From: Clavaria fumosa
Lineage: Eukaryota; Basidiomycota; Agaricomycetes; Agaricales; Clavariaceae
Direction of reading: 5' to 3'
DNA length: 64,000 nt
Assembly: GCA_951802425.1 (NCBI GenBank)
Contig: OX637800.1
Span: 682,001-746,000, forward strand
Both the position numbers and the translations under genes were made by a program. A model generated the notes under the pieces. The model made no database searches and was not told where the DNA came from. It worked only from the letters and a program-made list of their open reading frames with translations. Of the stretch, positions 23,599 through 34,989 are shown one piece after another. Every line of letters starts with the position of its first letter. Position 1 is the stretch's first letter.

Positions 23599-24200
23599 TA
23601 GTGTTGCCACAGCTAGACTAGTCATGAGCCAGCTAGACCAGCTGCAGCTACTGACTACTCTAGCTGGTCTCAATTTGTCTTAGCTGTAGTCATAGCTGCA
23701 GCTGGTGAGTTTAGCTGACAATAGCCATGGCTTAGCTGCCAACTCTTATATTATAATTATGTGTTCATTCTCACTGCTGTAATGCCCTGGTGGCCATGAC
23801 ACTGCAGTACTGCTACTTTGACTAATAATGCAATGCCACCACTATCACCAGTTACAACCACTGTCACTGTCAGTTCATAAGCTGGTTCATATGCAACAAG
23901 TCTAAGAATGATTAAGTCAGCACAGCAGGGATAAAAAGGTGAGTTACAACATGGCAAACAAGATAATAGAGCATTTAACAGTGAAGTATTTGAAAGATAA
24001 AGTGCTATTCTCAACTTATTTCACTTGAAACTTTACATCAAACCTAGCCATAGCTTAGCTGCAGCTATCAGCTATGGAAATATCAATAGCCATAGTCATA
24101 GCTGCTTTATAGCCATAGCTGATTGCCAGCTAGGCTACAGCTACAATCAGCTAAGGCTATGGCTATTAGTCAGCTACTAGTCATAGCTGTGGCAACACTA
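23599..24200. mobile_element. hAT-type MITE with 17-bp TIRs and 8-bp TSD
   Basis: Both ends are TAGTGTTGCCACAGCTA in inverted orientation (23599-23615 and 24184-24200), a perfect 17-bp match. Flanks are TGCCTCAG on both sides (23591-23598 and 24201-24208), an 8-bp duplication as produced by hAT transposases. The 602-bp interior has no coding potential and is full of AGCTAnnnCTAGCT-like self-complementary motifs. It belongs to a different family from the hAT gene at 38-45 kb, as far as the ends show. Confidence 0.9.
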
Positions 24201-24208
24201 TGCCTCAG

Positions 24209-24840
24209 CTTCTGAGAGTACCTGCCCCGCATGTAGGGCAAGCACCAAACCCACTTTCAGGGATAGTTCCCCAAGTGGCTGTCCCGATCCCAATCCCAAT
24301 CCTGATCCCAAGTCTGATCCCGATCTCTGATTCCCAAACCCAACTTCCCGACTGTTGTGAACCGATGCCTGTGGTTACTCACCAGCAACGAACTCCAAGT
24401 GTGGAAACTGAACAATCCATGCAGTTGCTTGGCAGCGCAACTACCAACCTGATGGTAGTTATGTCCAACTCTGGGATCAGGAAACTGATCCCTGTTCAAA
24501 AACTGGCTGCATAGGTACAGCTGATGGGGCAATGGCACCCAAAACTGGCTGCATAGGTACAGCTGATGGGGCAATGGCACCCAAAACTGGCTGCATAGGT
24601 ACAGCTGATGGGGCAACAGCACCCAAACTGGTGAGATTGGAATCTCGAGAAAAATCAGCAGCACAGGTACAGCAAATGGGGCAACAGCACCGAATCTGGC
24701 AGCGCAGGTGCAACTGATGTGACAACGGCACCTGAAACGGTGAGCTTGGGAGTCTTGGACAGACCACCTTCCGACACACCAGAACCTGGCAGCGATGGTA
24801 CAACGGGTGGGGCAACAGCCACCATGCCTGATGACTAGGT
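24209..24840 (+). other. Decayed low-complexity sequence with a 42-bp tandem repeat
   Basis: This is the continuation of the sequence split by the MITE. Three 42-bp units start at 24499, 24541 and 24583 (AAAACTGGCTGCATAGGTAC... ending GGCACCC), and looser copies follow to about 24740. Frames on both strands are open only because of the repeat; no domain is recognisable. Possibly remains of a repeat-containing gene. Confidence 0.5.
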
Positions 24841-25549
24841 GCAACTCACAGAGCCAAAGTCCCTATACTAGAAGATCCTGGAAGACCACTCAGATGATGC
24901 GGGGGCAACAAGGAATAACTCATCCATACACTACCACCTGCTGCTCCTCCAGGCCACATGCTCAATGAGAGAGTGCCGGTATCTTGGCAGCGATGGTGCA
25001 TCCAACTGGCCAATGGCTGCCATTCCTGACAAACCTGAGGATCCACAGTAGCTGTGTCCCTGCAAGGAACCCAGAGAGAACAGCTTCAAATTAAGAGTGA
25101 AGAGTATCATGTTGCACTACTGGTATTACAGTAATGGTAGTGGTAGGGGAGAGAGGAAGTGTGGAATGGGATTATGTTTGAGTTTGTTTGGCTTTGTCCG
25201 AGATGTCGGACTCTTACTTTCTGTTTTGAGTCCATGCATTTAGTCAAGTTGCCCCTCTGATGCTTGACTATCAATTGACTTCCACTGGACTAATTCAGCC
25301 AAAGTGGTAGTCAAGCTACTTGACTAAATTCCCTTTTTGCTGCAGACACTTGACTATAATTTGACTAGATTCCCTTCTTGCCACAGACACTTGACTTTCC
25401 ATTTTTACAGAGAGTAACAATGCTGTTTGTCCTTGGGGGCTCACAATCTCACCAGCATCAACACATGGACAGTTCCTCATCAATTGCACACATGAACAAA
25501 TGGACAAGATGCACAACACAGCAGGAAGAGAAACAGCAAGGAAATGTGC
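24841..25549. other. Intergenic, no gene recognised
   Basis: Contains short imperfect repeats of an ACACTTGACTnnnnnTTGACT type at 25255-25400. No coding signal seen. Confidence 0.3.
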
Positions 25550-28524
25550 TTATGCAAACATCACAGGCTTCAATGCACGGATTGACAATGCATTCTTTCT
25601 AACATCCCTACGTGGGAAATCGAGGAATGGGTTCTGGGCCCTAAGAATATGACGATATACCTGCGAGTTTTCGGGAATACAGCTATATGTCTTTGAGGTG
25701 CAGCCAAAGAGCTTGATGATATAGTGGCGTCGATGGATATCGGCAGGATCAACCATAACGCTTGACCGAGTGCGTCCAGCCGGAGCTTCTCTGCCTTTGG
25801 GGATTGTGGCGAAGACAACTCGTTTGCCATCATCCTTTTCAACACCAAGGTACATGATAATAGATATTACTGGGTGTTTGTTGCCCGAACCAACCAAATT
25901 CGGATCAGCGAAGACTTCACAAGCAATTTTAGCATTTTTGACTTGATACTGGAGAATGCTTGTATTCTCCTGGGCGACAGCTTCATTTGGGTTACCGCAG
26001 TGAAGGGGTAGTGCACCATCCATGTTGTATTGATTGTCATGAGCTTGGATGGCCGCCCCGCGCTTGAGAAGTTCCGAAGCAAACCACAGTTTGAAAGAAT
26101 CATGGTTGCCAAGTTGGACAAAGTGCGAAAAATTGACCCAGACATCATGAAAGGCGTCTTTCAGAGTTTTATCACCAGGGTAAGCATGGAAGGGGGGGGC
26201 ACTCTGGATGGCGTTCCAGATGTTGGGAGCAACTAGGCATTCAAGGAGTTCCAGGAGCTTGATTGGCCGATTAAAACGAGGCATCCCTGATTTTGGGTCC
26301 ATGTTTGCCAGTACGATGGCCCGGTCATGCGCTACTGTGAACAGGGTCCTAGCGACCAGTTCTCTGCGTTCCCCACGAGCCAGGAGACCTTTATTGAGTG
26401 CTGATTGAAGGACCTCTGGAGCTCGTTGCATGATGGAACTGCCCGTTGGTTCGTTCAAGAGCCATGCGGCGGCCTCGGCGAGGATAGGCTCCGAGGGATA
26501 TCCGCTCCACACGAACCCTCGGTGGCAAGGAATATTAAATACGACACGCATTCTGGACTTGATAAGCTGCGCCTGCATCGTACACGAATTCGGGGATATC
26601 GGATCGAATCGGATAAGGATACGACAGTCGAGCGCAGCGAGCTGGGCAGAAGGGTCTGCTGCAAAATTATTTGATCCGAGCTTCATCATTGCCAACAAAA
26701 TTGTTGGGTGGATGCCAAGAACATCTTTAGGAATGCTGGAATAGTGAGAGAACCACCTAGAATGTGTGAATCAGGTAACCAAAGTGCATGCTTGGTGGCA
26801 CTCACATTGGACGGCCAAACTTCGTCATCTGCTCGAGCTCGCATACCTCGTTGAGGGTGAGCTTCTTTTTCTTAACCTGAGCCGTAGAATCATGACTGAA
26901 AACATCGAAAGGGGTTTCAAAAAATGGTGGGATAAGCTTCCATCCCGTCTGGACTCGAAGTGAAGGGTACTCGGGATCTGTAGATGCGAATGCATTGAGG
27001 TTGGAATTTGTGGACAAGAAAATGAAGAATATCGGCATGTTTTCAAGTGTGCTTAAGACGTGCATAAGGGCAAAGTACGGATTGCGACCCTTTGCATGAC
27101 TGTCCTCGGCCGAAATCTGCAGTGTATGGGCTTCATCAAAGTAGACTATGGCTAAAATTTGGTGTTCAATGTCCCCATGGAGCCCTTTGAGACAAAAAAC
27201 AAAGTCGGCGGCTGCCTTCCGCAGGTAATCTCGAAAAGCGCCGAGGAATTGTGGCGGTTTGGATGCGGCACTGTTAATCCCAAGGTCGGCAAGTTCGCCT
27301 TTCTCAATCTACCAATTCATAAGCATTAGCACAAAAGCAGGGCGGCAACTTACATTTTGCGCAACTTGAATTACGCGATCATAAAATGCGGTCCTGTTGG
27401 TCCCGACGCTCGTTAAGGTCGAACCATGTGCCATCCAGTTGTACCACTTTAGAGCGACATTTGCCTGGGGTTCGTTCTGATACGTTTTAAGTACCTCGAC
27501 AGCTTGCGTGAACAAAGCCGACAGAAAGGCAAAATGTCTTTTTAAAGCCGGCCCCTCTTCCTCAAATGAACAGGTTAGATAATCACGGACGTTGTTGTCA
27601 AATGGGGGATAGGCTGATGGGGAAACAATCAATGAGGGCTGAATGAAGAGGAGGACGCATACCTTTAGAACCGATCGGTAACTGCTCGTGCAGATTGAAC
27701 GGAAAGGTAAGACGAGCTCTTGCGGAGTGGTCGACGAGACGCGACTTGCCCATTCCGGACGACTGCACAATTGGGAACGAACGGCTGTAATATTTGCCGC
27801 CTTTCAGTGGCGCGTATAGATCCATCGTCGTCAGCAGGATGTCTGGGAATTGAGCCGCGTATTTCGTCTCGAATGCTTGTTTAAAGTCTGATACACGGAG
27901 AATGAGAGAGAGACATAGGGAAGCATCCATGCTTACATATCACTGGTTGGCACATTAGCTGGAAGTATTTCACTCAGAGAGAAAGAGGAGTAGTCACAAT
28001 CGGGAGATTCTTGAAGAATCGACCTGGGCAAGCGACCTGGCAGCTCGGACATTGGTGGGTGTAGAATTTCTGCATGAGATTTATCCCATGTAGTCGAGGG
28101 ACCGCACGGGACGAGAGTGGGCAATGATGAGTATACCTCAAAGCTGGTCCTCAAAACAGGATAGCGCACTCAAATTCCGGATCTCCTTGAATGATCTAGC
28201 GGCCCACGCCTCTTTCAGCTTTTCCACCAACTCTGGATGATCTCGGAGCAGCGAGACTGGTTCGGTGACTTTCTCGAACTTCGGGTCGAGCTTCCCTTCG
28301 GAGTATGCTACAATCGTCGAGAGAAGAATACAAGCAACGGAAAGATTGAAGGTCCCCCAACCCGTGGATTCAACAAAATCAAGCACGAGCTTGTCTTGGC
28401 GGGTGTGGGTGGCATCATCGAGGTCATAAGGCACTTGTTCCAGAGTTGTCTCCAGACGCTTGGGGAAGGGCTCATCCATTGTCTGAGAACTGGGTCTCTT
28501 GAGACTGCCAGAAGGCTGGTTCAT
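25550..28524 (-). CDS. P-loop NTPase of the Crinkler/RHS-like type
   Basis: A multi-exon minus-strand gene starting at ATG 28524 (MNQPSGSLKRPSSQTM, with a basic cluster) and ending at TAA 25550-25552. Introns are short with GT..AG ends, for example after FEDQL (about 28138-28070), after NVPTSDM, after IGSK, and after the VIQVAQN segment. Exon 3 carries the Walker A loop FPIVQSSGMGKSRLV near 27775-27735. A later exon carries the Walker B motif AIVYFDEAHTLQ near 27160-27120. The C-terminal part (to 25550) has no motif I recognise. In Agaricomycetes and oomycetes this kind of NTPase is associated with Crinkler/RHS-type proteins, some of which are effectors or carry nuclease domains; whether this one does is not visible. 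The frame is maintained across all putative exons, so the gene may be functional. Confidence 0.6.
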
Positions 28525-28610
28525 GTGAGAACGTCCAAGTCAGCGGAGTTGCAATTGTACGGTGTTCCGCTGACTCAGCGGCGTCTCGTCCATCAAACGC
28601 GTAGCACGTA

Positions 28611-31028
28611 CAGTAGACTTTATCATAACGTATATCGTCGGGACCCCTCAAAAGTCTATACGTTATAAGACCGTATCCAGTAACGTGGAATGTGACATGT
28701 TGTGACCTGGCAAAAACGTGACATTACTAATCATTCCCCCAGCACTCAAACAGTGTCCTCTGCCGCAGCTGTGGCTCCTGCTGTCTCAACTGCCCACGAA
28801 AGCGTCGCAAGTTCCGAACTAGATCGACTGAACAGTCAACATCAACCAGGAGGCAAGCAGCCTCAAGCTGCCTGCAAAGCTCCAGCATCGTTGCCGTAGT
28901 CATAGTCGGCTCTTTTTCCTCGTCTTCAGAGTCAGAGCTGATCTCAACCACCTTTGCCTTAGCCTCTTCTCGAAGCACCTCTGCAACAATCTCAGGATCC
29001 CCTCCTCTAAATTCATAAGCTGAGTCCTCAACTTCCTGCTCCTGGATAGGATTGACAAGTTCTTCGGTTGTTAGTGCCACTCCGTGGATCCGGTGTCGCT
29101 TTTTGAGCTCTTGGAGAGACTTGGCCAGGTCTTCCTCAACACTCCGTAATTCAGCAGGGCCTGAGTCCATCTTTGTGAGATTCTTGAGTTTTTTTACCGC
29201 AACAAGAGCTGATTGGAAGTCTCCTTCAGTGTCCATGACTGCTTTCAATGCAGGTTGCCAGTCAGTGGCCAGAAAGCGATCCTTGAGGTACTCTTCTAGC
29301 TTTTTTTCGGCTTCAGGGAGTGACATATCTGTCTGCGCAAATGTCTCGATGATGTCCCATGCCGCAGGATCAAGAGTCGCAGTGTAGTCGGAGGCCCCAG
29401 ATGGCCTTGGAACTCGGAGCAAGATGGGTGGGCGTTGAATTGCGGTATGGTCCCAACAGTTTTGAATAGTTGTTGCCCCGACAGCATCCCAGGCATTCTT
29501 GGCCATGTGCATTGCTTCGTATAGATCTAGTTTATATATTTCGTCTTCTCCTGCATTGTCCAAGTCAAGAGCTCGCATGCAATATGCATGACGGTATTTT
29601 GCCTTAAAGCACCGGATGATGCCTGCATCGAGGGGTTGAATGTACGAGGTCATGTTAGGCTCAAATAGCACAAGATGTATGTTTGTTGGCTCGTATGCAA
29701 TGTTGTGTCCACTGAAATTGTCCAGGAGGAGACAGATACGGCGGTTTTGTGAGATCATTTTAACATCAAACAATTTGATCCACCTAATGTTACAGTCAGG
29801 GAAAGGGCATTGATGTATCATGAGAGTGCACACTCCTCAAAAAGTTCAGACATCATCCATGCCTTCTTGTTATTACGATAGTAAAACCCGCATTGCTCAG
29901 GTGTCTGATGTTTGAAACACCGTGGCTTTCTTGATTTGCCTATAAAGAAGACAGGTGCCTTTTCACTCCCGTCTGCATTGCAGGCAAAGCCCAAGGTGAT
30001 GCGGAATTTCGCAGTCTTCTTGCCACTCATCTGCTTCATGGCCAATCCTCGGTCTGGAGGTGCGAATGCAAACAATGCCGTCTCATCAAAATTCCAACGA
30101 TTCTTGACAGGGAATTGGGCTAGGATTTCTCAAATTCGCTTCTGCTCCTCCTCAACGGCTATGAGGTCAACCGAAGCAGCCTCTCCATGCCGACGAATCT
30201 CTTTGAGCTTGTATCTGATCTTGGTCATCAGCCATGGTGTGAGACTTGACCTAAACAATGTACACTTTACAAAATGATGCAATCCATCCTTCGCCAGTCA
30301 GACGTTCATCCTCTGGAACGTTGAATGCCTCCTCAAATCTTCTTCGCTTCTCACGGAGCATGGGCCCATTTACTGTTTCCTTCTTCAACTCCATATGCCT
30401 GTGCCACAGGACAAGTGCTCGTTCAACATCTGGTCTCGTCACAACTCGAGGCCGTTTGGTAGATAGGGCATTTGGATGCATTTGAACTCGTGCTTCAAGG
30501 ACATGCCGCTCCTTGAGTCTTCGGGAGAGTGTCGCTTGTGTGAAGGTGAGGGCCGCTCCTGGTCTTGTTGCAAAATGTCTGACAACCTCCTGTTGTCCCA
30601 GCTCACGATGAGAGTCCACAAAATTGAAAACGGCAAGCCAGTCCTGCAAAGTAAGGTTTGTCCGTGTTCTACCAGATGTAGCAGAGCTTGTAGGTGCATC
30701 TTTCAGCTTTAGCAAAGGGCCCCAAGGGCCAGGATTCTCTCGTGGCTTCCGCTTCAGCAGATCCATAGGCGTAAGACAATGCCCTCCTCTTTTTTTTTTC
30801 TCTTTTCAGTGTCAAATTTGTCCTTGACATCCCAAATTAGTGTAGTCTCGCAGTGCGCATGGGCCAAAAATCGCCCGCCTTACTGTATATTTCTACTGAA
30901 ACTGTATACAATATATGATATACGAAAAATAGGGCCATTTGGCATGGTCCCATGTTGGGACCACCAAAAATGTATACAATATGACACCTTATACATTCTC
31001 ATACCATATGTTATGATAAAGTCTACTG
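28611..31028 (-). mobile_element. pogo-type (Tc1/mariner superfamily) transposon
   Basis: The element has inverted ends CAGTAGACTTTATCATAAC, followed by RTAT, at 28611-28633 and 31006-31028. It is flanked by TA on both sides (28609-28610, 31029-31030), the target duplication of Tc1/mariner elements. Length is 2418 bp. It encodes one transposase on the minus strand. Confidence 0.92.
28727..30766 (-). pseudogene. pogo transposase (CENP-B-type HTH plus DDE domain), one nonsense codon
   Basis: Exon 1 starts at ATG 30766 with a basic N-terminus and an HTH (LTLQDWLAVFNFVDSH ... LTFTQATLSRRLKER), then a CENP-B-type DNA-binding part (VNGPMLREKRRRFEEAF, GEGWIASFCK). A 51-nt intron fits before YKLKEIRRHGEAASVDL. 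Exon 2 has the first catalytic Asp in NRWNFDET, then RITLGFACNADGSEK and FFIGKSRKPRCF. A 50-nt intron (about 29829-29780) precedes exon 3, with the second Asp in LLLDNFSGH, then YIQPLDAGIIRCFKAKYR, and a long acidic tail ending at 28727. The only clear lesion is a TGA in KRI-stop-EILAQF near 30128, where CGA would be expected. The copy is nearly intact but probably inactive. Confidence 0.85.
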
Positions 31029-31030
31029 TA

Positions 31031-31776
31031 TATCGCAACCCTCACCTGGCGCCGCCAGCCAAGGATTTGCTCTCGCCTTGTCGAAAGAAGCTTCTAAGCC
31101 ATGCACCGTTGCATTACGTTGAACAATTCTTTGCTCGTGTCGTTGCCGAGTGCTAAACTCTTGAGTCCGAGTGCGCAAGATCACTGCGGAGGCGCCGACC
31201 CACGCTTTGGAGGAGGGTGGCCACCACCCATCCTTACATCTGCAGGTTCATCAACGATGCTTTCGGTCGGTCCAACGTCGTCGCATGCCACGAGGCCAAC
31301 GGTATATCCGTCTGAGAACAGGGGTTTCCGCACACACGAGCAAGCAGCTTGCCAGGAAAATGGAATGATTTACAAGCAGCACCAGTGCGATTGATGGATG
31401 TATGATGGAATACTGTACTGTATAATGGTTCATGCCGAGATGAGACATGTAAATTGCTACTAAGAGTGCGTTCGGGCACAGATTGTCATGCGGCAATATC
31501 AGGAAGGAAATGCGATTCGACATTGCGTAGATAGAGATTGCTGATATATGCCCAAATGACAACACAATACCGAACAGCTTGACTTGTTACCCAATTACAT
31601 GCCATTACTATGCCCTCTACAGACTCTATGCATGCAGCTCAGCGAAGGCAGCTCGTGCAAGCAGCTATCATCCTACTAGTGGCTGGCTGCATCCAAGTGG
31701 GCCAGCTACTATGAGGGGCGGTGTACCTAGGGATCCTAGAGACAATGGTGGGTCACTCATCGGGTGCAGCCAGGCG
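31031..31776. other. Intergenic between pogo element and palindrome
   Basis: Only short frames (up to 104 codons) on both strands without recognisable motifs. Probably the former target sequence of the pogo insertion. Confidence 0.3.
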
Positions 31777-32839
31777 ATCCTGTAGTTTTGATGTATCATA
31801 TGCACCAAATTGATGCATTTGAGTGATGAACAATTAGCATCAATTGGTGCATGCACCTGATGTATCACTTTGGAGCATCTGATGCATTACCTTGTGGATG
31901 GTACATCTGATATATCATGATGCCAGATGATGCATCTGCCATAGCCATAGACAGTGAATGTATCATGCATACATAATGTTGATGTATCAGCATGTCAGCA
32001 TCTGATATATTGTTGAAGCTGTTCTGGAAATTTGGCACATCTGATATAACATGGACATTCAATACATCACTGCCAATGCTTATCCAAAAATGAATAAAAA
32101 AGCGGATTTATTATCATTAAACTTAAACTTATTAATGTATTACAGTAATGACTAATATTAAATCTATTTCTATATAAATTCTATTTATTCACACTCTATC
32201 ACAAGTCCTGAAGTTGGGAGAAAGTGGGGGGGGGAAGCAGGGCAAGTTGCTGTATTTATATGCCACGCTTTGTGGCTGTGCAAACGCGTGACGTGGTAAC
32301 GTTAATTAGGTGTTACCATGTCACGCATTTGCACAGCCACAAAGTGCGGCATATAAATACAGCAACTTGCCCTGCTTCCCCCCCCACTTTCTCCCAACTT
32401 CAGGACTTGTGATAGAGTGTGAATAAATAGAATTTATATAGAAATAGATTTAATATTCGTCATTACTGTAATACATTAATAAGTTTAAGTTTAATGATAA
32501 TAAATCCGCTTTTTTATTCATTTTTGGATAAGCATTGGCAGTGATGTATTGAATGTCCATGTTATATCAGATGTGCCAAATTTCCAGAACAGCTTCAACA
32601 ATATATCAGATGCTGACATGCTGATACATCAACATTATGTATGCATGATACATTCACTGTCTATGGCTATGGCAGATGCATCATCTGGCATCATGATATA
32701 TCAGATGTACCATCCACAAGGTAATGCATCAGATGCTCCAAAGTGATACATCAGGTGCATGCACCAATTGATGCTAATTGTTCATCACTCAAATGCATCA
32801 ATTTGGTGCATATGATACTGTATATCAAAACTACAGGAT
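31777..32839. repeat. 1.06-kb near-perfect palindrome (foldback element)
   Basis: The left arm runs from 31777 to about 32300 and the right arm from about 32312 to 32839, with a loop of about 11 bases around GTTAATTAGGT. Both arms encode the identical 65-codon frame beginning MNVHVISDVPN, at 32062-31865 (-) and 32549-32746 (+). Outer ends read ATCCTGTAGTTTTGAT and its complement. Arms are rich in TGATGTATCA/TGATGCATC-type motifs. The only visible differences are a few substitutions and a small indel near the tips. Flanking TA dinucleotides (TGTAG and CTACA) could be a TA target duplication, but this is not certain. Confidence 0.9.
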
Positions 32840-32938
32840 GTGGTGGTGCAGCAGGATTTGCAAAGTTCTGGAGGGATTGTGCCGCGACCTGGAAAAGTGG
32901 GGCCATATCTCAAGGTCCTCTAGTGGGTTGAACCTGTC

Positions 32939-33463
32939 TCAGAGGTCGCGAGGGGGTATCCAGGTCAGGGGGGGAACTCCGCAGTCAGTGGTTCCTGGGT
33001 ACTGACGCTGACTCTCATACAACTGGTTCTGGGGGTTTGGGCGGAATCCATCTGTCAATCTAACCAGAGCTTCGTAGAGATTCATTGTTTCAATGAGGTA
33101 GGCTAGTTCTTCATTGAGGGTCCCTGTTTCGTACTGATGGCAGGTATTGTTGAGGATTTGGTAAGTGCAGTGGCAAGGACAGTCGAAGCGCAGATAGCCA
33201 AGCTGTTCCACAAGGGACTCGGCTTCTTCACATGGGGACGAAGCATGGCTAGGGGTAATTTGGGCGGGTTCCTTGGGTTGCAATTGAATGACGGATGCTG
33301 GTCATTCCTGAATGGTAGTAGGCAGTTCGCGGGTAGTCTCCAAGACCATTGGAGTGATTGCACGGCTGCCTGTGCGAGTCTGAAAGTGATGAGTAACTGA
33401 CTGGTAGACATAATGATGTTATCTGGGTGTTGAATGGTGGGGTGAGGGGGAGACTTGATATTA
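32939..33463 (-). pseudogene. 5' internal region of a Ty3-type retrotransposon (decayed ORF)
   Basis: Lies directly downstream, on the minus strand, of the 1.47-kb LTR 34933-33464. A frame from ATG 33411 (MSTSQLLITFRLAQAAVQ) to 33103 and an overlapping frame 33283-32939 (ELAYLIETMNLYEALVRL) appear to be two pieces of one frame-shifted ORF of unknown kind. No zinc knuckle or protease is present before the element ends near 32939. Confidence 0.5.
33451..33462 (-). other. Self-complementary primer-binding site of the 1.47-kb-LTR element
   Basis: On the minus strand AATATCAAGTCT starts one base after the LTR end. Its exact complement AGACTTGATATT lies inside the LTR at 34082-34071, about 33 bases after a TATATAAAG box, where the transcript is expected to start. 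This is the Tf1-type self-priming arrangement. Confidence 0.7.
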
Positions 33464-34933
33464 TGTTAGGGCCTGTCCCATCTCGTAAATAATACTGAAG
33501 GTCGACTTGTTGGTGACCGGTCCTGGAAACTCGCTAAGACCAATCAACTGTTGAGCACAGTCAATAATGCTCAGTCCCAGAAGGTCGTGAGGATGTCTGA
33601 GAAGATGTGAGGATGAGGAGAGACAAGTAGAGAGGAGAGAGACATCGCTGAGAAGGTTGCAAAGTTGGTAGACGAAGTGTAGAGAGGGAAAAGGATGAAT
33701 TAAGAGAAATAGGTAACACTGAGAAGGTTGTGAAGTTGACCAACGAAGCATGAAGGAAGAAACAGATGAGGAGGGAGAAATAGACGATGTTGAGAGAGTC
33801 GTGGGTAGTCGTGATGGTGTCAAGAGATGTATCAGTGAAGGCAATGACTTTGCCAACCGATAGGAGAACCTATGGGGTTCAAGGAATCAGTACCAAGATG
33901 AAATGAAGAGAATACTTAAGTGCACAAGTTGTACGAGTGCGGAGGATGAGTTAGAATAAAGCAAAGGTGTCTCGGCGATCTTGAGGTCACCAAGAGAGAC
34001 AAGACCTATCAATCACAGTGGTCCCAAGCTCAAAGGGCATAATAGCCTCAAGCTTAAACCAAAGTGTGTCAATATCAAGTCTAGCATACTGTAAGTACAT
34101 GCAAGACTTTATATATGTGCGTACAAGAAGTAAAATGGAAAAGGAAAAGTACAGAGGTCGCCAGGCGACGAGACTATAGTAGTACTGGGTATAACTAGTC
34201 ATGGAGTGACCATGCGCATGCTCTACTAAGGTCACAAGGGGTAAAGAAGACATAGGTAAGGTTGTGAAGATGACTGGTCATGGGTTGCGACTTAGTTAAA
34301 TAAATATATACATATCTATAACTACTGGGGGATCCTCAGATCATAAGCAAAGTAGTTATAGACGATTGGGGAGAAGAAGGGAAGCATAATTTGAAGTGTA
34401 CATACAGCTGACCATTGGTGGCCTGTTTGAGCATCAAGGTTGCAAGGTCATAAGAGCGGTCACATGAGTGACGCTAGTGACACAGGTGATGATAGTGGTG
34501 CAGGTGACCTTTGGGTGGGAAGTCACATGGGTAACGCTGGTAACGCGGGTAACAGCCATAATGCTGATAACATATTGGCACTGGTAGCGGTAGCGCTGAG
34601 GGTGCTGCACAGCACGTCACATGCTGACTGAAGAGAATGCACAATGGCATGTCACATGCTGACTGAAGAGAATGCACAACGGCGTGTCACGCATAGAATT
34701 GGTGAGTCCGGGCGGAGTATACATGTGGAGTGAGGTGGAGAGAGGTGTTGCAAGTACGGCATGGTGGTCGCGAGTGTCATGTGAACATGGGAGAGGCCGG
34801 AGAGGCTTCCGGAAGAGGGCAGCGGGTTCCAGAAGCATGTGGAAGGGCTTGCGAGGTTGTAGAGGGTCATCGGGAGGTTTGTAAGTGTTGGTAAGGTCAG
34901 TTTGGGTAGGGGAAAAATGAATGGGTCCTGACA
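33464..34933 (-). repeat. Long terminal repeat, 1470 bp (family 2)
   Basis: Minus-strand orientation: begins TGTCAGGACCC at 34933 and ends CCCTAACA at 33464. It has a TATATAAAG box (34115-34107). A diverged inverted copy lies at 36490-37465. Interior frames are not coding. It contains irregular GTCACATGnGTnACGCTnG repeats at 34450-34680 (minisatellite-like). Confidence 0.75.
34107..34115 (-). promoter_or_regulatory. TATA box of LTR family 2
   Basis: TATATAAAG on the minus strand, 33 bases before AGACTTGATATT, the predicted 5' end of the transcript and partner of the primer-binding site. Confidence 0.6.
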
Positions 34934-34989
34934 CCAGCCCTCTTTCCATCCCTGTGCCTGCTGCAAGTATACCCTGATATACTATCTTG

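Noticed and set aside
31865..32746. Two copies of a 65-codon ORF as genes
   Set aside because: They are the same sequence in the two arms of the palindrome, with repeat-rich composition and no homology I can name.
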